From Streptomyces sp. CBMA123 (GTDB lineage Bacteria > Actinomycetota > Actinomycetes > Streptomycetales > Streptomycetaceae), in the NCBI RefSeq assembly GCF_014596465.1, contig NZ_MECK01000246.1, positions 1 through 52,892 of the forward strand: a stretch of DNA of 52,892 nt. The letters are read 5' to 3'. This document shows positions 11,132-19,352 of this stretch, piece by piece (positions within the stretch are counted from its first letter, which is position 1; each line of letters starts with the position of its first letter). Below the pieces are notes generated by a model that had not been told where the DNA came from, made no database searches, and saw nothing but the letters and a program-made list of their open reading frames with translations. Position numbers and translations under genes: made by a program.

Positions 11132-13882
11132 TCAGCCGTCGTTCTCGGCGGACGGGATGTAGGCGCCGGGGACGTCGTCGGGGGCGTGGATGGCGTTCTC
11201 ACCCGGGTACGGGGTGGTCCAGTTGTGGGTCTGGTACCAGGTCAGGTGGTTCATCTGGGCCGGGTTCGCGCGGTCGGGCGCGGCGCTCGGGCCGGTCAGC
11301 TGCTGCCGGGACTTCCAGGTGTCCCACTGGGCGGCGACGCCCTGCTCGGCGGCCGGCGGGGCGGTGGTGACCGGCGCGGCGGCGGCGGTGCGGTCCTGGG
11401 CGCCGGGGACGTCGACGCCGCAGGCGGGCGGGGTCTTCAGGCCGTCGGTCAGCGAGGTGCGGTTGGGCACCGCGCTGAACGGGGTGTAGTCCGGCTTGTC
11501 GGTGAAGGCCGTGGCCATCGGGGTGGCCGCGCTGTCCTTCTGGTTCATCGGGTGGATCCCGAGGATCTGCTCGATGGTGCGGACCATGGTGATCTGCGAG
11601 TAGTAGCGGCTGTCGACGGCGCCGTGCTGGGCCCAGGGGCTGATGATCTGGATCGGGGCGCGGTGGCCGTCGACGTGGTCGAGGCCGGCCTGGGAGTCGT
11701 CCTCGACCACGAAGATCGCGGAGTCCTTCCAGTACTCGCTGTGCGAGATCTCCTGGACGATCCTGCCGACCGCCAGGTCGTTGTCGGCGACCTGCGCGGC
11801 CGGGGCGGCCGGGCCGCCGGTGTGGTCGCTGGACAGCCACAGCATGTTGAGGTTCGCCGGGCCGTTCTGCTCGAAGTCCTGCTTCCAGATCTGGTAGCGG
11901 TACTGGTCCGGGACGTCGAGGTCGAACTTGGGGAAGCCGGGCACCGACGCGTCGTTGAGCGAGGGGATCGGCGACGAGGAGTTGAGCGGGTAGGCGGTGT
12001 CGTCGCCGGTCGCCTCCATGTTCTTGGCGTCGCAGTACAGGTTCTGCCAGTTCGCGCCGTCGGGCTTGGTCAGGAACTGGTGGAACTCGCCGAAGTCGCG
12101 GACGTCCTGGCCGGCCGCCTGGGCGCCGGTCCACAGGAAGCCCGAGCGCTGGTGGCCCAGGGCGTCGTCCTCGGTGTCGTAGCTGCGCTCGTACTCGCCG
12201 GCCGAGGACTCGGTGTACTCCGGGTTGTCGGCCTGCATCAGCCAGTTGTGGCCCTCGGCGGAGTTGGTGCCGATGTCGTAGGTGTTGTCGTACAGCCCGA
12301 ACTGCTTGGCCAGCGCCTGCTGGTTGGGCGTCACGTTCGCGCCGAACTGGGCGAGCTTCGGGTCGCCGTTGCCCTTGCCGATGTCGCCGAACACCTGGTC
12401 GTAGGTGCGGTTCTCCTTGACGATCAGGAAGACGTGCTTGATCGTCGACGGGTCGCCGATCCGGGCCGGCACCGCGACCGGCTTCGCCCTGCGCCGGTCG
12501 GCGGTCTGGACCGCGCCCTTGGTCCAGCCGTTCTGCCGGAAGACCTTGTCGGTCTGGGAGCGGATCTCCTGGTCGCTCGGCAGGGTGAACCGGGTCAGGC
12601 TGGAGGTGGTGTCGTGGGTGTTGTGGGCGCCGGTGGAGTTGGGGCGCCGGGCGTCGATGCCACGGGTGTTGGAGACGACCACCGTGGAGCCGACGGTGGT
12701 GACCTCCGCCGGGAAGTAGTCGGTGGGCAGCAGGCCGACGTAGCTCACCGGCTCCTGGGCGCCGGCGAAGCGGTAGACGGCGACGGCGTTGGCCCGGCCG
12801 AGGGTGACCAGCAGTCGCCCGTCGTCGGTGAGGGTCACGGCGGTGGGCTCGTAGCCCACCGAGGCCTCCGGCCAGGGCTTGGTGGAGATCCGCTGCACCA
12901 CCTTGTCCCGGGCGGCGTCGATCACGGACACCTGGTCGGAGGAGGTGTCCGCGACGAAGACCGTCCCGTTCTTGGCGTAGACCGCCGTCGGGTGCAGGCC
13001 GACGTCGATGGTCCCGACGGCGGCGGCCCCGTTCGAGAGGTCGATCACGCTGACGGTGCCGGAGGTGGCGGCGCCGGTGTCCGGGTCGGCCGGCACCTGG
13101 GTGCCGTAGGAGTTGAGGGTGTCGTCGTCGGGGGTGGCGGCGCGCCCGCCCTCGTTGCCGACGTACAGCTTGTGGCCGACCTGCGCGATGCCGCGCGGGG
13201 CGGTGCCGGTCGTCCAGCTCTGCCCGAGTCTGCCGGTCGCCGCGTCGATCGCGACCACCCGGTTCTGGCCGTTGACCGCCGCGTACACGGTCGAGCCGTC
13301 GGCGGAGAACACCGCGCCGGAGGCCAGCGCGTGCTTGGTCCCGTCGGCGGGGATGGCGATCCTCACCGGGTCGGCGAGGGAGCCGTCGGCCTTCACGGTG
13401 AACTTGGTGTACCCGTCGAGCTGGCCCAGCCAGAGCTGCTTGCCGTCGGGCGAGTAGACCGGGGCCTCCTGGCCGACCGAGCCGTCGGTCAGGTGGAGGT
13501 CGGCGGTCCTGGCCTTGCCGGCGCGCTGCTGCACCTTGCCGGTCCTGAGGTCCACGATCACGAGCGAGGCGTCGCCGTCGGCCAGCGACGCCGCCAGGTG
13601 GGTGCCGTCCGGGCTGACCCGGGAACCCATGATCTTGCCGTTGTCGATGACCAGCCGGTCGCCGTACGGGGCGATGTACTGGTCGCTGGAGATCACCTGG
13701 CCGTCGGCGGTGACCTGGCCGACCTGGTCGGTGCCGAACTGCTGGGTGGCCGCGAAAGCCGTACCGGTGGCCACGGCCACCGCCGTGATGCACGCCGTGG
13801 CCAGGGTGGCCCGGCGGCCGACCCGGCGGCTGAGGAACACCGGGTGGTCCTTCTGGATACGTCGACGACGCGTTACCTGCAT
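11132..13882 (-). CDS. Secreted bifunctional YncE-like propeller / phosphoesterase protein
   Basis: 916 residues. The N-terminus is arginine-rich (RRRRIQ, then SRRVGRR) followed by a hydrophobic stretch ending TAFA, so it is exported. Residues of about 50-460 are a beta-propeller with repeated VSPDG/VIDAATG-type strands, as in YncE. From about residue 478 (KHVFLIVKENRTYDQVFG) a phosphoesterase domain of the phospholipase C/acid phosphatase type follows, with SDHTGG, FVVEDDSQAGLDHVDGHR and a terminal MVRTIEQILG segment. The ATG at 13882 is preferred over one 43 codons upstream because GAAGGG precedes it and the signal peptide then sits at the N-terminus. It follows an ABC exporter in the same direction. 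The natural substrate is unknown. Confidence 0.88.
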   Translation of the reverse strand: MQVTRRRRIQKDHPVFLSRRVGRRATLATACITAVAVATGTAFAATQQFGTDQVGQVTADGQVISSDQYIAPYGDRLVIDNGKIMGSRVSPDGTHLAASLADGDASLVIVDLRTGKVQQRAGKARTADLHLTDGSVGQEAPVYSPDGKQLWLGQLDGYTKFTVKADGSLADPVRIAIPADGTKHALASGAVFSADGSTVYAAVNGQNRVVAIDAATGRLGQSWTTGTAPRGIAQVGHKLYVGNEGGRAATPDDDTLNSYGTQVPADPDTGAATSGTVSVIDLSNGAAAVGTIDVGLHPTAVYAKNGTVFVADTSSDQVSVIDAARDKVVQRISTKPWPEASVGYEPTAVTLTDDGRLLVTLGRANAVAVYRFAGAQEPVSYVGLLPTDYFPAEVTTVGSTVVVSNTRGIDARRPNSTGAHNTHDTTSSLTRFTLPSDQEIRSQTDKVFRQNGWTKGAVQTADRRRAKPVAVPARIGDPSTIKHVFLIVKENRTYDQVFGDIGKGNGDPKLAQFGANVTPNQQALAKQFGLYDNTYDIGTNSAEGHNWLMQADNPEYTESSAGEYERSYDTEDDALGHQRSGFLWTGAQAAGQDVRDFGEFHQFLTKPDGANWQNLYCDAKNMEATGDDTAYPLNSSSPIPSLNDASVPGFPKFDLDVPDQYRYQIWKQDFEQNGPANLNMLWLSSDHTGGPAAPAAQVADNDLAVGRIVQEISHSEYWKDSAIFVVEDDSQAGLDHVDGHRAPIQIISPWAQHGAVDSRYYSQITMVRTIEQILGIHPMNQKDSAATPMATAFTDKPDYTPFSAVPNRTSLTDGLKTPPACGVDVPGAQDRTAAAAPVTTAPPAAEQGVAAQWDTWKSRQQLTGPSAAPDRANPAQMNHLTWYQTHNWTTPYPGENAIHAPDDVPGAYIPSAENDG

Positions 13883-13962
13883 GGCGTCAGCCCTTCGTTG
13901 TGATCGGTCGCGGGGAGTGGGTCCGGTGCGTCGGGAGCTTCGTGCGGGCCGGCCGGGCGCGG

Positions 13963-15336
13963 TCAGTCCGTCGAGGAGTCGAGCAGGGCGATCTGACCGT
14001 CGAACTGCCACAACGGGTTCGGGGCGGCGCCGGTCGCGGTGTGCACCAGGAAGTAGCCGTTGACTTCCTTCGGCCCGTCACCGTCGGCCATCACCCGCCC
14101 GTCCGAGGCGACGTCCAGCTGGTAGATCGCGGTGCCCGGGGCGGCCGTGCCGGGCAGGTGCCAGGTGACCACGCAGCGCCAGTCGTTGCCCGGCCCCTCC
14201 GGATCGACCTGGCCGTCGCCCCGGTTGCACTCCGCACTGACCCGCAGGTCGGCCTCGGTGACGGCGGGGCGGTGCAGCTGCTCGGTCTGCAGCCGGTAGA
14301 GGTGCGCGAACACGGTGGCGACCGACCGCTGCACCTTCGCCTGGGTGATCCCCGACCCGGTCGAGGGCGTGGCCACCGCGACCGCGCCGGTGCCCAGCGC
14401 GAGCAGCCCGGCCAGCGGCAGCACCCCGTAGGTGAGCGCCCGGCGCTTCTCGCCGTCCTCGTTGCCGGTGGTGAAGTCCCGCCGGACGAACAGCCGGTAG
14501 GCCGCCGTGGTGGCCACCGCGGCCCACCCCAGGCTCACCGCGACGGCGATCAGCAGCTCGTCGAGCCGGTTCGGGTCGGCGAACAGCCCGTTCCAGGAGA
14601 CGAAGGCGTAGCCGGGCAGGGCGAGGCGCAGCGCCACCGGCAGCGGCAGCGTCTGGGCGAGCTGCATGGCGACGGCGGACAGCGCGGGGACGAGCAGCCC
14701 CATCGGGGAGCGCCCCAGGATGACGGAGCCGAGCAGCCCGAGCGCCGCCAGCGCCAGCGTGGGCGCCAGGGCCGCCGCCCAGGCCAGCAGGACGCTCGCG
14801 GCCGCGGCGGACGGTGCCAGCTGGTGCCCGTCGACGCCGACCAGCGGCTGGTTCCCGACGGCCGCCAGGCCGCCGGCGACACCGGAGGCCACCAGCCCGG
14901 CGACCAGCAGCACGATCACGGTCGCGCTCGCCAGGGTCTTGGCGAGGAAGATCCGCCGCGGCGAGCGGACCGCGACCAGCAGGTGGCGCCAGGTTCCGAG
15001 CCGGTCCTCGGCGGCGAACACGTCGCCCGCGACCACGCAGGTCAGCAGCGGCAGCGCCCACGAGCCGGCGAAGCCCAGCACCACCAGCGGGCCGGCCCAG
15101 CCGGTGGCGTGCATCCAGCGGCCGAACAGGGTGTCGGAGGGCAGCGTCCCCTGCTGGGCGACCGCGGCCACGAACAGCCCGGGCAGCGCCCAACAGGCCA
15201 GCACCAGCAGCCGGATCCGCCACTGCGAGACCAGCTTCACCAGCTCGAAGCGGTACACCCGGCCCACCGGGACCGGACCCGCCCCGGGCGTGGCGGCGGC
15301 ACCGGCCACCGCGTCCCCGGCCATGACCGTGCTCAT
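13963..15336 (-). CDS. ABC transporter permease with extracellular C-terminal domain
   Basis: 457 residues. At least six hydrophobic segments occupy residues of about 35-310, in the ABC-2-like pattern of antibiotic or lipid exporters. One more transmembrane segment (VLPLAGLLALGTGAVAVA) is followed by a 150-residue C-terminal domain predicted outside the cell, with two cysteines (AECN, WRCVV) that could form a disulfide. The start ATG at 15336 overlaps the stop of the ATPase gene (ATGA), so the two are co-translated. The extra domain is unusual for this permease class and, with the secreted phosphoesterase 80 nt downstream, points to a cell-envelope function. Confidence 0.85.
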   Translation of the reverse strand: MSTVMAGDAVAGAAATPGAGPVPVGRVYRFELVKLVSQWRIRLLVLACWALPGLFVAAVAQQGTLPSDTLFGRWMHATGWAGPLVVLGFAGSWALPLLTCVVAGDVFAAEDRLGTWRHLLVAVRSPRRIFLAKTLASATVIVLLVAGLVASGVAGGLAAVGNQPLVGVDGHQLAPSAAAASVLLAWAAALAPTLALAALGLLGSVILGRSPMGLLVPALSAVAMQLAQTLPLPVALRLALPGYAFVSWNGLFADPNRLDELLIAVAVSLGWAAVATTAAYRLFVRRDFTTGNEDGEKRRALTYGVLPLAGLLALGTGAVAVATPSTGSGITQAKVQRSVATVFAHLYRLQTEQLHRPAVTEADLRVSAECNRGDGQVDPEGPGNDWRCVVTWHLPGTAAPGTAIYQLDVASDGRVMADGDGPKEVNGYFLVHTATGAAPNPLWQFDGQIALLDSSTD

Positions 15337-16280
15337 CGCCCACCCTCCTGCTGTTCCTCGGTGAGGGCGAGGTACGCGGCCTCCAGCGGCGACACCACGG
15401 GCGCGACCTCGCGCACCCGTACGCCCTCCTGCACCAGTGCGGCCACCAACTGCTCGACGGCCGGCCCGCAGGCGCGCACCACCAGCGCCTCCGTGCCGCG
15501 CCACGCCCCGGCGTCGTCCACCACCCGCACCCCCGCGGCCCCGTCGGCCACCCGTCGGGCGGTCCGCAGGTCGGAGGTGAGCAGCCGGTGGTCCAGCTCG
15601 CGGGTCTCGGCCGCCAGCTTGCCCAGCGGGCCGGAGTAGCGGACCCGGCCGGTCGCCAGGATCGTCACCTCGGAGCAGAGCGCCTCCAGGTCGTCCATCC
15701 GGTGGCTGGAGAGGAGGATGGTGACGCCGCTGTCGGCGAGCCTGCGCAGCGCGCCGTGGACGTGCTGCTTTCCCGCCGGGTCAAGGCCGTTGGAGGGCTC
15801 GTCGAGCACCAGCAGCCGGGGCTCGGTGAGCAGCGCGGCGGCCAGCCCGAGCCGCTGGCGCATGCCCAGCGAGAAGCCCCGCACCCGGTCGTCGGCGACG
15901 TCCGTCAGCCCGACCTCGGCGAGCACCCCGTCGATCCGGCCGGACCCGGTCCGCAGGCCGCGCAGGGCGGCCAGCGCGGCCAGGTTCTTCCGCGCGGTCA
16001 GCGACGGGTAGAGGCCGGGGCCGTCGACGAAGCCGGCCACGCCGTCCGGCGCCGGCAGCGCCCGCCCGACCGGTCTGCCCAGCACCTCCAGCTCGCCGTC
16101 GTCGGCGACGGCCAGGCCGAGCAGCAGCCCGAGCAGGGTGGTCTTCCCGGCGCCGTTCGGCCCGGCCAGCCCGTGGATCCGGCCGGGCGACAGCTCCAGG
16201 CCGACGCCGTCCAGCGCCACGACGTCACCGAAGCACTTCGTCAATCCCCGTGCCCGTACGACAGGTTGCGTGTCTTCCAT
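15333..16280 (-). CDS. ABC transporter ATP-binding protein
   Basis: 315 residues. Walker A is GPNGAGKTT, the signature is SLGMRQRLGLAAAL, Walker B is LLVLDEPSNGLD and the H-loop is in LLSSHRMDDLEAL. The C-terminal 90 residues form the extension common in DrrA/CcmA-type exporters. The ATG at 16280 has AAGGAG just upstream; an earlier start at 16352 lacks one. It energises the permease encoded next to it and heads a three-gene unit with the secreted YncE/phosphoesterase. Confidence 0.93.
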   Translation of the reverse strand: MEDTQPVVRARGLTKCFGDVVALDGVGLELSPGRIHGLAGPNGAGKTTLLGLLLGLAVADDGELEVLGRPVGRALPAPDGVAGFVDGPGLYPSLTARKNLAALAALRGLRTGSGRIDGVLAEVGLTDVADDRVRGFSLGMRQRLGLAAALLTEPRLLVLDEPSNGLDPAGKQHVHGALRRLADSGVTILLSSHRMDDLEALCSEVTILATGRVRYSGPLGKLAAETRELDHRLLTSDLRTARRVADGAAGVRVVDDAGAWRGTEALVVRACGPAVEQLVAALVQEGVRVREVAPVVSPLEAAYLALTEEQQEGGR

Positions 16281-16545
16281 GGCTCCTTCTCGCAGTCCCC
16301 CAGGGAAGCTATGGGCTTGACGGGGTGGAGTCAGGAGCGGGCGGTTGAACACCGATGAAACAGCAGAGGGTCGGCTCGCACCCGGCCTCCGGACGGGCGG
16401 TGGCCGGGTGCGGCGGGGGGTGCGGGAGGTGCGGGAGGTATGAGCGGTGCGGAGGAATCGGAACGCTCAGACCGTGATGGTCTGGTACTCGGTGGAGGTG
16501 CCGAGGCCGTCGTCGACGCCGACCGCCTCTGACCAGCGGGCCGTT

Positions 16546-16586
16546 GCTCGGTCGGGCGCCGGAAAACCACCGGCGCCCGACCGAGC
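16546..16586. repeat. Perfect 17-bp inverted repeat upstream of the ABC-F leader
   Basis: GCTCGGTCGGGCGCCGG and its exact complement flank AAAACCA. The element lies in the 357-bp divergent gap (16281-16637) between the ABC ATPase and the ABC-F leader peptide, just before a TACGCT -10-like hexamer at 16594-16599. It may be a terminator insulating the two directions or an operator. I see nothing else I can support in 16281-16545. Confidence 0.55.
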
Positions 16587-16637
16587 CGGCTGCTACGCTG
16601 GCGAACGACCTACCCCCTTCCGAGGAGTGCGGCAGAC

Positions 16638-16667
16638 ATGGCGGGTGACGACGACATCTCCGGGTGA
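16638..16667 (+). CDS. Nine-residue leader peptide upstream of the ABC-F gene
   Basis: A short open frame, MAGDDDISG then TGA, with GAGGAG nine nt before its ATG, a better ribosome-binding site than that of the ABC-F gene itself. A small hairpin overlaps its stop codon and another lies at 16690-16706. ABC-F antibiotic-resistance genes are often controlled by ribosome-mediated attenuation on such leaders, where a drug-stalled ribosome frees the downstream gene. The gene for the protected target begins 126 nt later. Translation of the leader is inferred from sequence alone. Confidence 0.5.
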   Translation: MAGDDDISG

Positions 16668-16674
16668 GACCCGG
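16660..16674 (+). promoter_or_regulatory. Hairpin overlapping the leader-peptide stop codon
   Basis: CCGGG-TGAGA-CCCGG has a 5-bp stem whose loop contains the leader stop TGA. A ribosome stalled in the leader would block this hairpin and change pairing downstream, which contains a second stem CGGGCG/CGCCCG at 16690-16706. It is a candidate attenuator element. Confidence 0.35.
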
Positions 16675-16793
16675 ACTTGACGGCCGTTGCGGGCGCGGGG
16701 CGCCCGGTGCAGCGGTCGGATTCGTCATACCCAGTCCCCCTGCTCATCCGGGCCGGACTCGTCTGCGCCCGCTCACTCCCAGGTCGTTCACCC

Positions 16794-18428
16794 ATGTCTT
16801 CCGCGTCCATCGTCGCCTCCCAGCTGTCCTTCTCCTGGCCCGACGACACCCCCGTCTTCCAGGACCTCTCCTTCGCCGTCGGCGCCGGCCGCACCGGTCT
16901 CGTCGCCCCCAACGGCTCCGGCAAGAGCACGCTGCTCAAGCTGATTGCCGGTCAACTACGCCCGGCCGCCGGGTCGGTGGTCGTCAGCGGTACGGCCGGC
17001 TACCTCCCCCAGGACCTCCCGCTGACGGCCGGCCTCACCGTCGCCCAGGTGCTCGACGTGGCCGAGGTGATCCGGGCCATCGACGCCGTCGAGTCCGGGG
17101 ACGTCGCCGAGGAGCACTTCACCGCCATCGGCGACGACTGGGACATCGAGGAGCGCAGCCTCACCCAGCTCGACCGCCTCGGCCTCGGCGGGCTGCGGCT
17201 CGACCGCCGGCTGGGCACCCTCAGCGGCGGCCAGATCGTCCGACTGGGCCTCGCCGCCCAACTGCTGAAGCGGCCGGACGTGCTGCTGCTCGACGAACCC
17301 ACCAACAACCTCGACCTCGGCGCCCGCCACCGGCTCCACGACGCCCTCGGAGACTTCACCGGCTGCCTGCTGCTGGTCAGCCACGACCGCGCCCTGCTCG
17401 ACCGGATGGACCGCATCGCCGAACTCGACGCGCACGAACTGCGCCTCTACGGCGGCGACTTCACCACTTACGAGCAGGCCGTGCAGGCCGAGCGGGAGGT
17501 CGCGGAGAAGAACGTCCGCACCGCCGAACAGGACCTGAAGCGGGAGAAGCGCGAGATGCAGCAGGCCCGCGAGCGCGCCGAGCGCCGGGCCGGCAACGCC
17601 GCCCGCAACCTCAAGAGCGCCGGGCTGCCCCGGATCTTCGCCGGGAACATGAAGCGCGGCGCCCAGGAGTCCGCCGGCCGCTCCGGCCAGGTGCACGCCG
17701 CCCGGGTCGACGAGGCCAGGACCCGGCTGGACGAGGCGGGGCGCGCGGTGCGCGAGGAACAGCGGCTCACCCTGGACCTCTCCGGGACCAGGGTGCCCAG
17801 CGGACGCGATCTCTTCCTCGGCGAACACCTCCAAGTCCGGCGCGACGGCAGCCCGCTGTTCGCCGAGGGCGGCGTCGACCTGGCCGTCCGCGGCCCGGAG
17901 CGGATCGCCCTCTCCGGCGCCAACGGCGCGGGGAAGACAACCCTGCTGCGGCTGCTCGTCGGGGACCTCACCCCGGACGAGGGCCAGGTCAAGCGGGCCG
18001 ACGGCCGGGTCGCCTACCTCTCCCAGCGGCTGGACCTGCTGGACCAGGACCTCACCGTGGCGGAGAACTTCGCCGCCGCCGCCCCGGAGCGCCCGGAGGC
18101 CGAGCGGATGAACATCCTCGCCCGCTTCCTGTTCCGCGGCGCCCGCGCCCACCTGCCCGTCCGGGCCCTCTCCGGCGGCGAGCGGCTGCGCGCCACCCTG
18201 GCCTGTGTGCTGTGCGCCGAGCCCGCACCCCAACTGCTGCTCCTGGACGAGCCGACGAACAACCTCGACCTGGTCAGCGTCGGGCAGCTCGAAGGCGCCC
18301 TCAACTCCTACCAGGGCGCGTTCCTCGTGGTCAGCCACGACGAGCGGTTCCTGGCCGGCATCGGCGTCGACCGCTGGCTGCGGCTGGCGGACGGCAGGTT
18401 GACGGAGACCGGAGCCCCGGCCTCCTGA
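16794..18428 (+). CDS. ABC-F ribosomal protection protein (probable antibiotic resistance)
   Basis: 544 residues with two ATPase domains and no membrane segments. Domain 1 has Walker A APNGSGKST, signature LSGGQ and Walker B LLLDEPTNNLD; domain 2 has GANGAGKTT, LSGGERLRATLA and LLLDEPTNNLD. The charged linker between them (about residues 225-330, rich in Glu, Arg and Lys) is the region that reaches the peptidyl-transferase centre in this family. Such proteins remove macrolides, lincosamides, pleuromutilins or related drugs from the ribosome. The upstream leader peptide supports drug-inducible expression. A housekeeping translation-factor role (EttA-like) is the alternative. The start at 16794 is chosen from the conserved beginning of domain 1. 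Confidence 0.9.
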   Translation: MSSASIVASQLSFSWPDDTPVFQDLSFAVGAGRTGLVAPNGSGKSTLLKLIAGQLRPAAGSVVVSGTAGYLPQDLPLTAGLTVAQVLDVAEVIRAIDAVESGDVAEEHFTAIGDDWDIEERSLTQLDRLGLGGLRLDRRLGTLSGGQIVRLGLAAQLLKRPDVLLLDEPTNNLDLGARHRLHDALGDFTGCLLLVSHDRALLDRMDRIAELDAHELRLYGGDFTTYEQAVQAEREVAEKNVRTAEQDLKREKREMQQARERAERRAGNAARNLKSAGLPRIFAGNMKRGAQESAGRSGQVHAARVDEARTRLDEAGRAVREEQRLTLDLSGTRVPSGRDLFLGEHLQVRRDGSPLFAEGGVDLAVRGPERIALSGANGAGKTTLLRLLVGDLTPDEGQVKRADGRVAYLSQRLDLLDQDLTVAENFAAAAPERPEAERMNILARFLFRGARAHLPVRALSGGERLRATLACVLCAEPAPQLLLLDEPTNNLDLVSVGQLEGALNSYQGAFLVVSHDERFLAGIGVDRWLRLADGRLTETGAPAS

Positions 18429-18449
18429 GGCCCACGCGCTCGCGGCGGC

Positions 18450-18477
18450 CGGCGGGGAGCAGGCCACCTCCCCGCCG
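18450..18477. terminator. Hairpin between convergent ABC-F and MerR genes
   Basis: CGGCGGGGAG pairs with CTCCCCGCCG across an 8-nt loop. It sits in the 77-bp convergent gap and can serve both genes. Confidence 0.6.
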
Positions 18478-18505
18478 ACTGCCGCACTTCCCGAAGCGGC
18501 GCCGC

Positions 18506-19291
18506 TCAGTGGCGCGGGAGGCGCGGGGCCGGGGCGCCGGCGGAGCGGAGCCTGGCCTCGGTCAGCGCGGTCAGCCGGGCCGCGCTCGGGGCCTGGTCCT
18601 CGCGGTGGTGGTCGATCAGCCGGTACTGGGCGGCGGCCCGGCTCCAGGCCTGGAGGCTGTCGGCGTCCCCCAGCAGCGCCGGATTGGCGAGGAAGCGCTC
18701 CGCCATGGCGGCGGCGAGTTCCTCGATCCTCGGGTCGTCCGGCTCCCAGCTCCCGGCCTCCCAGGCGCACATCGACAGCTCGACGAACTCCTGGTCGTCC
18801 AGACGGTGTTCGAGCTGGGCGAGGAAGCCGTCGAAGCCGGTCGGCACCAGTACCCGGGCCAGTACCAGCGCCTCGCGCTGCCCGGCCACGTACGCCGGGG
18901 CGAACCCGAGGTCAGCCATTCGCTCCAGGACGGCGCAGGCGCGGTCGGGCAGCAGGGCCCGGTCGCCCTCGGTGAGCCGGTGCAGCGTGGCGCGGCGCTC
19001 CTCCAGCTCGGCGATCCGCTCGGCCAGCCGCCGTTCGACGTCGGCCAGGGCGGCTGCGAACGGCTCGGCCTCGGCGTCCAGCAGCGGCCCGATCTCGGCC
19101 AGCGGGACCCCGGCGCCGGCCAGGGTCCGGACCTGGACCAGCCGCAGCAGTTCATCCGAGCCGTACCGCCGGTAGCCGGAGGTGTCGCGCCGTGGTTCGG
19201 CGAGCAGCCCGTGCTCGTGGTAGTGCCGCACCGTCTTCACCGAGACGCCGACGAATGCCGCGGCCTGACCGATCGTGACTCCGTTCACCAT
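18506..19291 (-). CDS. MerR family transcriptional regulator
   Basis: 261 residues. The N-terminal winged helix (TIGQAAAFVGVSVKTVRHYHEHGLL, residues 6-30 in part, then GYRRYG) is followed by the coiled-coil dimerisation helix (about 75-115, ERRLAERIAELEERRATLHRL). The 140-residue C-terminal half is an effector-type domain without the cysteine metal-binding pattern of MerR/CueR, so a small organic ligand is more likely than a metal. It is 61 nt downstream of the serine hydrolase gene on the same strand and may regulate it through the repeats at 20574-20600. Confidence 0.9.
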   Translation of the reverse strand: MVNGVTIGQAAAFVGVSVKTVRHYHEHGLLAEPRRDTSGYRRYGSDELLRLVQVRTLAGAGVPLAEIGPLLDAEAEPFAAALADVERRLAERIAELEERRATLHRLTEGDRALLPDRACAVLERMADLGFAPAYVAGQREALVLARVLVPTGFDGFLAQLEHRLDDQEFVELSMCAWEAGSWEPDDPRIEELAAAMAERFLANPALLGDADSLQAWSRAAAQYRLIDHHREDQAPSAARLTALTEARLRSAGAPAPRLPRH

Positions 19292-19352
19292 CCGCCCAGC
19301 TTCTCGCGTGGTCGGACCCTGCGGCTACCCGCCCCCGCCCGGGGTTTCCCGG

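Noticed and set aside
11186..13903. A 905-codon plus-strand frame opposite the YncE/phosphoesterase gene
   Set aside because: Its composition (Val, Gly, Arg, Asp) is the mirror of the real gene's codon bias; no start context, no family resemblance.
16467..16592. Minus-strand tail reading SEAVGVDDGLGTSTEYQTITV-like sequence ending in TGA at 16467
   Set aside because: It looks protein-like, but the frame is closed by TAG at 16593 and has no ATG, GTG or TTG start; at most a decayed remnant.
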